Source of the DNA: Adhaeribacter pallidiroseus
GTDB lineage: Bacteria > Bacteroidota > Bacteroidia > Cytophagales > Hymenobacteraceae
Assembly (NCBI RefSeq): GCF_003340495.1
Contig: NZ_QASA01000001.1
Coordinates: 4,960,001-5,024,000 of the forward strand
Reading direction: 5' to 3'
DNA length: 64,000 nucleotides
In this document: positions 8,452 to 15,694 of the stretch, piece by piece
Layout of the letters: each line of letters begins with the position of its first letter
Position numbering within the stretch: position 1 is the first letter of the stretch
The notes under the pieces: model-generated
Database searches by the model: none
What the model saw: the letters and a program-made list of their open reading frames with translations, nothing else
Told to the model about the DNA's origin: nothing
Translations under genes and position numbers: made by a program

Positions 8452-10905
8452 ATGATCCAGAATTACCTTAAAACAGCATTCAGAATATTTATCCGCAACA
8501 AAACCTTTACGGCAATAAATGTATTGGGCCTATCTATTGGCATCAGTGCTTCGTTGATTATTTTCTTGATTGCGCATTACGAGTTTAGTTACGATACCTC
8601 CGTACCCAATGCCGATCGGGTGTACCGGGTGGTTATGAATTTAAAATTTAACGGCGACGAAAGCCATAGCGCCGCCGTTCCCGGCCCTTTAAGCCAGGTT
8701 CTGCCACAGGAAACCACAGGCCTAGAATTAACCGTACCCGTCATGCAGTTTCAGGGCGATGCTACGGCCAAAGTAAGTATCCAGAGAGATAAAACGGCGG
8801 AGCCGCTGGTTTTAAAAAAACAAACCGGCATTGTATTTACCAATCCGCAGTATTTTTCGTTGCTGCCCCACCAATGGCTAGCGGGCTCGCCAGTTAGCGC
8901 GCTTAAAAACCCGTTTACCGTAGTCCTCACCGAGAGCCGGGCCAGACAATATTTTCCGACGGCAAACCTGCCCGACATGCTGGGTAAAGAAATAAAATAC
9001 AATGAAGATTTTACCGCCACTATTTCGGGTATTGTGCAGGATTTAAATAATACCACTTCTTTCGAGGCCGTAGAATTTATCTCGTTCGCTACCATTGCCC
9101 AAACCCACCTGCAGAACAATTTTATGATGCAAGTTTGGAACGACTGGATGGCTTATTCGCAGGTGTACGTGAAACTGGCTCCCCACACTAAGGCCGCTAA
9201 CGTAGAACACCAGTTAGCTTTGCTTTTAAACAAGTACAACAAAGATGCTAATAAAGATAAGGCGAATACCATACGCTTCTATTTACAACCTTTAAGTGAT
9301 CTTCACTTTAACAAAGAATACGTTGGTTTTAATCAAAGAGTAGTCCCTAAATCTGTTTTGTACGGTTTATTTGCGGTGGCAGGCTTTTTATTGTTGCTGG
9401 CTTGTATCAACTTCATTAATCTTACCACGGCTAATGCGGCCCGCCGCGCGAAAGAAATCGGCATCCGAAAAACAATGGGCAGTTCCCGAAAGCAATTGAT
9501 CATGCAATTTCTGGGGGAAACCTTTTTGTTAACCTTGCTGGCCGCTCTTGTATCTTTTTGCTTAGCTCCCGCCCTGCTAAAATTATTCGCTGATTTCATT
9601 CCGGCAGGTTTACAGGGGCAGTCGTTGCGACAACCGTATGTGTTTTTGTTTTTATTTCTGCTCACGGTACTGGTAAGCTTCTTGTCGGGCTTGTATCCGG
9701 CCTTTGTTTTATCGGGCTATCAACCCATTAAAGTTTTAAAAGCGCAAGCGTTCATCAGGGGCAACGAAACCAAACAAGTATGGATCCGGAAAACCTTAAC
9801 TATTTCGCAATTTGCCATTGCGCAAGTTTTTGTAGTAGCTACTTTAATCGTGAGCAAACAAATTAATTACGCCTTACACACCGAATTAGGCTTTAATAAA
9901 GAAGGCATTATTACTTTCTTTTTGCCCCGCGATACGGTTACTACCCACCGGCAGCAGTTATTAAACGAAATAAACGCTATCCCCGCCGTAGAATTAGCCA
10001 GTACCGGCTTTCTGGCTCCTATGGAGGATGGCCCCGCTTTCACCCATATAGCTTACTCCCCTAAACCCGAAATAAAAGAACCGGTACAGATACGCTGGGG
10101 CGACCCGAATTATATTCATGTTTTTAAAATAAAGTTAATAGCCGGCCGAAACATCCTGGCCAGCGATAGTATTCAGGAATTTCTGATAAATGCTACTTAT
10201 GCCAAGCTATTAGGTTTTCAAAACCCGGAGGACGCCATTGGCCAGCACCTCCGGTTTGGCGAAAAAAAATTACCTATTGTGGGCGTAATGCAGGATTTTC
10301 ATGAACAATCCATGCATGCTGCCATCACGCCGCTGGTGTTGGGCGGCAATAACGGCGATATTTTCCATGTTAGATTAAAGCCAAACATGGCCGGAAATAA
10401 TAACTGGCAACAGGCGATTCGTAAAATTCAAAAAGCGTATCACCAGATATACCCTGACGAAGATTTTGATTACAAGTTTGTAGACGAAGCAGTAGCCCAT
10501 TTTTACCAAACCGAACAGCGTACCGCGCATCTTTTAAGCTGGGCCACGGGCTTATCAATACTTATTAGTTGTTTAGGTTTAGTAGGTTTGGTAATGTACA
10601 CCGTTCATTCCCGCACCAAAGAAATCGGTATCCGCAAAATACTGGGTGCTTCGGTGAACAGCATTGCCGCCATGCTCTCCCAGGATTTCCTGAAACTGGT
10701 AGTACTAGCCAATATTCTGGCCTGGCCCCTGGTGTGGTACGGCATGTACCGTTGGTTGCAAAACTTTGTTTATCGCATCGAAATTAGCTGGTATCTTTTT
10801 GTATTGGCGGGAGTAGCGGCTTTACTTATTGCTTTAATCACGGTAAGTTTTCAAGCCATAAAAGCCGCTGTGGCCAACCCAGTAGAGGCCCTACGAAGCG
10901 AGTAA
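8452..10905 (+). CDS. FtsX/MacB-type ABC transporter permease (paralogue 4)
   Basis: I place the start at the ATG at 8452 (MIQNYLKTAF), because the family starts just before this helix. An in-frame GTG at 8395 would add 19 residues with no family match. The 817-residue protein has the doubled layout, with RAKEIGIRKTMGSS near 331, a central helix at IRKTLTISQFAIA near 444 and RTKEIGIRKILGAS near 720, ending PVEALRSE. It is the last permease before an accessory block (11.0-15.4 kb) that splits the cluster. A short GTCGGAACTT word directly follows the stop and resembles the edge of the dispersed GATT-rich palindromic repeat. Confidence 0.94.
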   Translation: MIQNYLKTAFRIFIRNKTFTAINVLGLSIGISASLIIFLIAHYEFSYDTSVPNADRVYRVVMNLKFNGDESHSAAVPGPLSQVLPQETTGLELTVPVMQFQGDATAKVSIQRDKTAEPLVLKKQTGIVFTNPQYFSLLPHQWLAGSPVSALKNPFTVVLTESRARQYFPTANLPDMLGKEIKYNEDFTATISGIVQDLNNTTSFEAVEFISFATIAQTHLQNNFMMQVWNDWMAYSQVYVKLAPHTKAANVEHQLALLLNKYNKDANKDKANTIRFYLQPLSDLHFNKEYVGFNQRVVPKSVLYGLFAVAGFLLLLACINFINLTTANAARRAKEIGIRKTMGSSRKQLIMQFLGETFLLTLLAALVSFCLAPALLKLFADFIPAGLQGQSLRQPYVFLFLFLLTVLVSFLSGLYPAFVLSGYQPIKVLKAQAFIRGNETKQVWIRKTLTISQFAIAQVFVVATLIVSKQINYALHTELGFNKEGIITFFLPRDTVTTHRQQLLNEINAIPAVELASTGFLAPMEDGPAFTHIAYSPKPEIKEPVQIRWGDPNYIHVFKIKLIAGRNILASDSIQEFLINATYAKLLGFQNPEDAIGQHLRFGEKKLPIVGVMQDFHEQSMHAAITPLVLGGNNGDIFHVRLKPNMAGNNNWQQAIRKIQKAYHQIYPDEDFDYKFVDEAVAHFYQTEQRTAHLLSWATGLSILISCLGLVGLVMYTVHSRTKEIGIRKILGASVNSIAAMLSQDFLKLVVLANILAWPLVWYGMYRWLQNFVYRIEISWYLFVLAGVAALLIALITVSFQAIKAAVANPVEALRSE

Positions 10906-11010
10906 TGTCGGAACTTACCTCTACTCCTATTCCCAAGATCAACTCCTAAAACCACTTTGTTTAGCCATCTGTATTGGATCGGTAAACGGAGTTGTTCCGT
11001 ATAGCTACGA

Positions 11011-11022
11011 GTTAGCGGTAAC
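11011..11022 (+). other. Cassette 5' boundary (R'-like), cassette A1
   Basis: GTTAGCGGTAAC is the exact reverse complement of GTTACCGCTAAC at 11869-11880. The two copies bracket the unknown gene at 11038. In integron cassettes the 5' edge (R', GTTRRRY) is complementary to the cassette's own 3' edge (R'', RYYYAAC), as here. A small ACGGA/TCCGT hairpin lies just upstream. Confidence 0.55.
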
Positions 11023-11037
11023 TTAAAGATATAAAGA

Positions 11038-11868
11038 ATGAAAAGGTTGAAAGCAGCCATAATATTTGGAACAAAACCAAACTTTGATAAGGACGCATTT
11101 ATGTACTTTATTCTATACGTGAATAAAATACAGAGTACTTATGAGTTTTGCTTTCCTGATGTATCGAGTTATCCTTTTGAAAAAGAGGTTGTAGATTACA
11201 ATACTAGTCCTCAAAAGGTTAACGAGTTTGTAAAAGAAAATTCAATAGTTGCAGACATCTTTATTTCAATTATTACCAGTAGTTTCAATAATAACTACTT
11301 TTTTTATGCGGACTATCATCAGCCTTCAATTATAACAACTGATATTTGGGATAGGCATTTATCCCCACCTTCTCTTTTTGAATATTTACTTCACAGTATT
11401 TATTCCTGTTTAATTTATACCCAAGTTTTGCCAAATGATACAACTTTAACTAATAAGCAATTATTGATAAAATTAGATTCCCACAATGATACTAGAGGAT
11501 GTATTGCTGACTTTACAAGGCAAAAGTATGATGATAGAATTGATATTATACTTGGATACATATGCGAAGAACACACAAATGATATCAAACAATTCTATGG
11601 AGAAGGATATTTAAATGATTTACAATATGTAATTAGTAGAAAATGGATTGGAAGCATTGAAGAAAAAGAAAGCGCAGCATATAACTTAAAGCACATTTAT
11701 AAATTTGACATAAATAAAGATAGTGGATTTAATAAAACTTTATGGGATAAAATAAAAGCTAAGTTTTATGAAATCCCAGGTTCATTAATTGCTGAAATTA
11801 TCAAGATTATTTTAACTGCATTTTTAACATACTATTTAATTAAATTGGGATTTATAGACAAAGAATAA
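11038..11868 (+). CDS. Unknown protein with C-terminal membrane helix (cassette A1)
   Basis: I do not recognise this 276-residue protein. It is largely soluble in character, rich in Asn, Asp, Tyr and Ile, with one strong hydrophobic segment at about 250-270 (SLIAEIIKIILTAFLTYYLI), so a C-terminally anchored protein is likely. Its base composition is clearly more A/T-rich than the permeases on either side, which suggests transfer. The start ATG lies 16 bases after a GTTAGCGGTAAC boundary and the stop touches the inverted copy of that boundary. The gene therefore fills an integron-like cassette almost exactly. Confidence 0.75.
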   Translation: MKRLKAAIIFGTKPNFDKDAFMYFILYVNKIQSTYEFCFPDVSSYPFEKEVVDYNTSPQKVNEFVKENSIVADIFISIITSSFNNNYFFYADYHQPSIITTDIWDRHLSPPSLFEYLLHSIYSCLIYTQVLPNDTTLTNKQLLIKLDSHNDTRGCIADFTRQKYDDRIDIILGYICEEHTNDIKQFYGEGYLNDLQYVISRKWIGSIEEKESAAYNLKHIYKFDINKDSGFNKTLWDKIKAKFYEIPGSLIAEIIKIILTAFLTYYLIKLGFIDKE

Positions 11869-11880
11869 GTTACCGCTAAC
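11869..11880 (+). other. Cassette 3' boundary (R''-like), cassette A1
   Basis: GTTACCGCTAAC follows the stop codon of the gene at 11038 without a gap and is the exact inverse of the boundary at 11011-11022. The usual hairpin between cassettes is missing here: the next gene starts 8 bases later. The A1/A2 junction may therefore be a deleted attC. Confidence 0.5.
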
Positions 11881-11887
11881 TTATAAA

Positions 11888-12406
11888 ATGAATGTATTAA
11901 AAAAATATCATGAAGAAATAAAGTATGATTTGGAGCAATCTAAGGAGAGGATTATTACTAAAATAAACAAAGGAAAAACAAAGCGAAAAAGCTTTATAGA
12001 CTACTTCATAGACGACCTTCCTGATTTTGAAAAAATCAAAGTTCTTTCTACAAATAAATTTGAAATACCTGTAAATCCGACAATGTTCAATCCATTGAAA
12101 GGAACAGGTAAAATTATAATTTCTCTAAAGGATAATATAAAAAAAACCGGTACAGAAATTCAAATTGAGATAATCCCCTATAATGAAGCTTATGTTGCCA
12201 CTATTTATTTAGTATTCATCTTTCTGGTTGTCTGGACAGTATTTGGATTGGCAATTAGGGCAAAAACGAATACCTTTATTGTTGTTGCTTTTGGCTGGAT
12301 AATTTTTCCGTTTATATTATTTATAATTCCATTGCAAAACAGAAGTAAATTGAGAAAATATCGCGACGCCTTTATCGCAATGTTAAAAAATAAGAGTAGC
12401 CGCTAA
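11888..12406 (+). CDS. Unknown small membrane protein (cassette A2)
   Basis: The 172-residue protein is not recognised. A charged N-terminal region of about 95 residues, rich in Lys and Glu, is followed by two adjacent membrane helices (about 102-122 and 128-147) and a basic tail. Composition is A/T-rich like its upstream neighbour and unlike the flanking permeases. The stop codon lies inside a GCCGCTAAC box that begins an attC-like hairpin. Together with the gene at 11038 it forms a two-gene, co-oriented cassette pair. Confidence 0.72.
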   Translation: MNVLKKYHEEIKYDLEQSKERIITKINKGKTKRKSFIDYFIDDLPDFEKIKVLSTNKFEIPVNPTMFNPLKGTGKIIISLKDNIKKTGTEIQIEIIPYNEAYVATIYLVFIFLVVWTVFGLAIRAKTNTFIVVAFGWIIFPFILFIIPLQNRSKLRKYRDAFIAMLKNKSSR

Positions 12407-12440
12407 CACCAGTTATAAAGCATTATAATTAGTGTTAGTA
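12400..12440 (+). other. attC-like hairpin site after cassette A2
   Basis: CTAACAC (12403-12409) pairs perfectly with GTGTTAG (12432-12438), and inside it TTATAA pairs with TTATAA around an AGCA loop. The outer boxes read ...GCTAAC and GTTAGTAG, matching the R''/R' polarity of attC sites. The site is about 40 bases, which is short for an attC. Confidence 0.5.
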
Positions 12441-12622
12441 GTTATGCATGATAACAACAATTCCCGCTCCACTGACTTTTCTCTTCATCCTGCCGCTTTT
12501 AGCCTTACAATTGTCGCATGCTCCCCCCATCCGGCTACGTATTCCTGGCGAAATTTGTATCGGAACAAAACCAAATTTACCATAGCTTTAGAAGAATAAA
12601 CAATAACAGAAAATAAAAGAAT

Positions 12623-13216
12623 ATGAGACAAATAATAGTTATATCCATGATTACGCTGGACGGAGTAATGCAAGCACCGGGGGGACCGGAGGAAGATACT
12701 TCCGGCGGTTTTAAATATGGTGGTTGGGTAGCCCCCTACAACGACGACGTATCGGATAAGGTTATACAAAAACTAATGCAGCCGGCAGACCTGCTTTTGG
12801 GTAGAGAAACATTTAAGATTTGGGAGAACTACTGGCCCCAACATGCAGCTAATTGGCCCAGTATTAATGATGTCACCAAATATGTCCTATCTAAAACCAT
12901 AAAAAAGTCAGGTTGGAAAAACTCTGTTTTCTTTAGTAGCCTGGCAGATATTGAAAAGCTTAAAAACTCAAACGGTTCGGCCATTCAAGTGTGGGGCAGT
13001 AGCCAGCTCGTTCAGCTACTGCTAAAGCATGATTTAGTGGACGAACTCTGGCTCAAAATTTACCCGCTGACGCTTGGTGAAGGCAAAAAGTTGTTTGATA
13101 ATGGACCAATACCGGCAGCCTTTACATTAGTTGAAAGTGTTGCTACCCCAAGCGGAATTATAGTTGCCAATTACAAGCGAGCCGGGGAAGTCAGGACAGG
13201 TACTATCGGATCTTAA
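12623..13216 (+). CDS. Dihydrofolate-reductase/RibD C-terminal-like family protein
   Basis: The 197-residue protein matches the small RibD_C-like reductase family common in Bacteroidota: N-terminal strand IVISMITLDGVMQAPGGPEED, then LLLGRETFKIWENYW, KYVLSKT and a late VWGSSQLVQLLLKHDLVDELWL segment before IYPLTLGEGKKLF. The family binds NAD(P)H, but most members have no proven substrate. The ATG start has an A/G-rich leader. It sits in the accessory block between permease paralogues. A C-terminal extension after NYKRAGE has no obvious meaning. Confidence 0.85.
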   Translation: MRQIIVISMITLDGVMQAPGGPEEDTSGGFKYGGWVAPYNDDVSDKVIQKLMQPADLLLGRETFKIWENYWPQHAANWPSINDVTKYVLSKTIKKSGWKNSVFFSSLADIEKLKNSNGSAIQVWGSSQLVQLLLKHDLVDELWLKIYPLTLGEGKKLFDNGPIPAAFTLVESVATPSGIIVANYKRAGEVRTGTIGS

Positions 13217-13327
13217 AGAGAAACAAAGGCCCACTTACCACTATGGAATGGAGAGGAGCATTCGGTTTAATTCTCCAGAAACAATTTACGATTATTAAAA
13301 AACTGAAAAGTATTTTATCAAAAACGA

Positions 13328-14074
13328 GTGATTTCTACAGAACTCCGATCTTATTGGAATAAATTACTTTTCTTTAATTGGGTATTGGGATTGCTGCTGT
13401 TAATAGCTATCTGTATCCCCAGGTTTTGGCTGGTTTTAAATGCCAACCAAACTGGTAATTATGGCAACATAGGCATTATTATGGTTATTTCGGCCCTGGT
13501 TCCTTTTATTTTATTATCTAAAAAAGGCCGCACAAAAATAGGAATAACCAAGCCAGCAAGTTTTACCTGGGTACTGTATTCTTTTCTAGCTGGTATTTTA
13601 ATCAGTGCCCTGATGTTTGCTTTAGGCAATGCATTATACACCAATACTATCCATAATTGGTACGTGTATATTGGAAAGTCATACAAACTGGCTACAGACT
13701 TAAATGCGCATGATAAATTCATTTATTTCCTGATTTATGCTACCACCGGAATGTGCTTTAGCCCGATAGGGGAAGAATTGTTTTTTAGGGGAATTGTGCA
13801 TTCCAGTTTCAGCGCCAGTTTAGGAGAGAATAAAGCAACTGTAATGGACAGCCTGGCATTTGCCTTCACGCATTTAGCTCATTTTGGAATAGTATACATA
13901 GCTGGCAGGTGGCAATTTTTGTTAATTCCCTCTGTACTTTGGGTTTTAGGAATGTTTATCACCAGTTTGGTTTTTATCCAGTGCCGAAAAAAAACAGGCT
14001 CTATAATGGGTGCCATTGCTAGCCACGCAGGTTTTAACCTGGCTATGATTTATTTCATTTTTTATCATTTGTAA
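13328..14074 (+). CDS. CPBP-family intramembrane metalloprotease (Abi-like)
   Basis: The 248-residue polytopic membrane protein carries the CPBP/Rce1-like motif EELFFRG at about residues 149-155, a downstream FTHLAHFG segment and a C-terminal SHAGFNLAMIYF motif. These are the three conserved motifs expected to form the membrane-embedded zinc site. Several hydrophobic helices cover the rest. Family members include bacteriocin self-immunity and prenyl-protease-like proteins; the role here is not known. The start is a GTG at 13328, as no ATG lies in frame near the N-terminal helix. It is in the accessory block that splits the permease cluster. Confidence 0.86.
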   Translation: MISTELRSYWNKLLFFNWVLGLLLLIAICIPRFWLVLNANQTGNYGNIGIIMVISALVPFILLSKKGRTKIGITKPASFTWVLYSFLAGILISALMFALGNALYTNTIHNWYVYIGKSYKLATDLNAHDKFIYFLIYATTGMCFSPIGEELFFRGIVHSSFSASLGENKATVMDSLAFAFTHLAHFGIVYIAGRWQFLLIPSVLWVLGMFITSLVFIQCRKKTGSIMGAIASHAGFNLAMIYFIFYHL

Positions 14075-14174
14075 AACTTCTAACTGCTTTGTGATCCCCT
14101 CCGGTTCGGCTAGTGGTATCGCTGCTGCTTACACCTGATACGGGTAGGCAAAATTGGCCTATAAAAACTTAAAA

Positions 14175-14354
14175 TAATGTGCGTTCGAGCTAAGCCCTTA
14201 CCAACAAAAGAATATCCCTGTATAGCCAAAATGATAAAACAGTAATGTTACCCGTCTATTAGATTCTTCCAGAATAACTCTAATCCAGAATGACCGGAAT
14301 AAAGAAGATTAGCTTATATTTCAGGCAGGCTTTGCTTAGCTCGAACGAACGTTA
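14175..14354. mobile_element. MITE-like element, copy 1 (degenerate)
   Basis: The element is bounded by terminal inverted repeats: GTGCGTTCGAGCTAAGCC on the left and GCTTAGCTCGAACGAACG on the right. It shares its interior (CCCTTACCAACAAAAGAA, the AAAGAAGATTAG tract and TATATTTCAGG) with a second copy at 35937-36141. It encodes nothing. About 180 bases long, it has lost most of the internal perfect hairpin that copy 2 retains. It ends 11 bases before the ATG of the VOC gene at 14365 and so forms that gene's leader. Confidence 0.65.
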
Positions 14355-14364
14355 AAAAATACCC

Positions 14365-14727
14365 ATGAATTTCATTAAACTGGTTCCCAACATATTTTAC
14401 AAGAACATAAGCGGTGGTCTGAAAACTTTTGTTAACTGCCTGGAATTTACGGTAGGCTACGAGGAATTAAGTGCTGAACAACCTTTTTGTGTAGTGGAGA
14501 AAGGTGACTTGCGCATTAATTTATTCCAAAACCAGCAACTAGCGGCGGAACACCATCCTGAATTCAGGCTGGTGACGGATAATATTGAGGAGGTATACGA
14601 AAAAATAAAGGCTAAATACCCCGAATTGCTGCATCCGAATCTGAATGGAATTACGTTACGGCCTTGGGGCGCTAAAGAATTTGCTTTGATGGACGAGCAA
14701 ATAGGAATAATCATCCAGCAATGGTAA
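14365..14727 (+). CDS. VOC/glyoxalase-like protein
   Basis: The 120-residue protein has the VOC fold pattern of two beta-alpha-beta-beta-beta modules: KLVPNIFYKNISGGLKTFV at the start, a QPFCVVEKGDLRINLFQ strand pair, EFRLVTDNIEEVYEKIKAKY, and a C-terminal RPWGAKEFALMDEQIGIIIQQ. The RPWG...F..D...I.I pattern is typical of bleomycin-resistance/glyoxalase-like proteins. Substrate and metal ligands cannot be assigned with confidence. Its leader is formed by a MITE-like element. Confidence 0.82.
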   Translation: MNFIKLVPNIFYKNISGGLKTFVNCLEFTVGYEELSAEQPFCVVEKGDLRINLFQNQQLAAEHHPEFRLVTDNIEEVYEKIKAKYPELLHPNLNGITLRPWGAKEFALMDEQIGIIIQQW

Positions 14728-14978
14728 AATAGAAGCTTTGCCTCACCACGGGCATAAGTTCTTGCAATTGCCGGCTGAATCTGTCGTTATTTTTAAAAAA
14801 ATGCCTAGCTACTTAAAACAATAACCTTGCTCGCTACTGCGCCACCTCGCCTCCAGCATAAAACGCTAATAGCCAGACAGTTTAATAAAAAACTAACGGG
14901 CGCTACTGTACAGCTAATAATTAATACTATGTTTCAGCATAAGTACTTCTATTTGAATATTATACTCCAGCCTGTTGC

Positions 14979-15365
14979 ATGAAAAAAATAAAAACCTCTA
15001 TTCAGCCCTGGCTTTCCGTCCGGAATAGTGCCAAAGCTTTAAAATTTTATCAGGAAGCATTCGGAGCCCTAGAAACGTATCGCCTGGACTCACCAGATGG
15101 AGGTCTTGTATTAGGACTTTCTATAGATGGTGCTGCTTTTTGGGTAAGTGGGCACTCTGCAGATACCACCGAGGATTTGCCAACAAACTCCGTTGGTGAT
15201 TCAATTAAATTTATTTTAACGGTTGATAACCCGGATCTGGTTTTTAGCCAAGCCCTTCGGGCAGGAGCCGAAGAAATCTTTCCGGTTGGGGAGGACTTTG
15301 GGTGGAGATTAGGAAAAGTTGCTGACCCTTTTGGTTTTCATTGGGAAATAGGAAAACAATTGTAA
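14979..15365 (+). CDS. VOC-family protein (PhnB-like)
   Basis: The 128-residue protein begins IQPWLSVRNSAKALKFYQEA, the usual first module of PhnB/YdfO-type VOC proteins. It continues with LGLSIDGAAFWVSGHSAD, a second module around DPDLVFSQALRAGAEEIFP-like sequence and the terminal signature GWRLGKVADPFGFHWEIGK. Family members are small dimeric proteins of the glyoxalase/dioxygenase superfamily; the function is unassigned. It is the last gene of the accessory block and is followed 95 bases later by the stump of a permease gene. Confidence 0.87.
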   Translation: MKKIKTSIQPWLSVRNSAKALKFYQEAFGALETYRLDSPDGGLVLGLSIDGAAFWVSGHSADTTEDLPTNSVGDSIKFILTVDNPDLVFSQALRAGAEEIFPVGEDFGWRLGKVADPFGFHWEIGKQL

Positions 15366-15460
15366 TAAAAGCAGACCAATAGGGAGCCTATCAAACGGTA
15401 AACTACGCCGCCCGAATTAGTTAAAATTTAAAAAATTAGTCAAAATTAAAAAAAACAACC

Positions 15461-15490
15461 AACCCGGTAGAAGCCTTGCGCGAGGAGTAA
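15461..15490 (+). pseudogene. Stump of an FtsX permease C-terminus
   Basis: The bases encode NPVEALREE followed by TAA. This is the invariant C-terminal tail seen in every complete permease of this cluster (NPVEALRNE, NPVEALRRE, NPVEALRSE). Upstream the similarity stops at an A/T-rich run. A permease gene therefore once ended here and was removed except for its last nine codons. The stump marks the right edge of the 10.9-15.4 kb block. Confidence 0.75.
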
Positions 15491-15516
15491 GCATAACCTG
15501 GCTTTATAAAATGTTT

Positions 15517-15652
15517 GAACCCCGATTTGTTTAATTTTTGAATTACCTTAATAAATAAAATTTAAAAAATAACCTCTGTAAACCGGATAAAAGACAATAC
15601 CAAGCAAACCATAGTCCTTTCATCTTTGAATTCGGCGAATTAAGGTTCAGAC
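15517..15652. repeat. GATT-rich palindromic intergenic repeat
   Basis: The left arm starts GAACCCCGATTTGTTTAATT and the right arm, read on the other strand, starts GTCTGAACCTTAATTCGCCG. Both continue with ATT words at 8-9 base spacing, so the element is an imperfect palindrome around an A/T-rich loop. It lies 43 bases before the permease gene at 15695. Confidence 0.5.
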
Positions 15653-15694
15653 AAAATACCGAAATACTAGAGACCCCGACTAAAACCTAAAACG

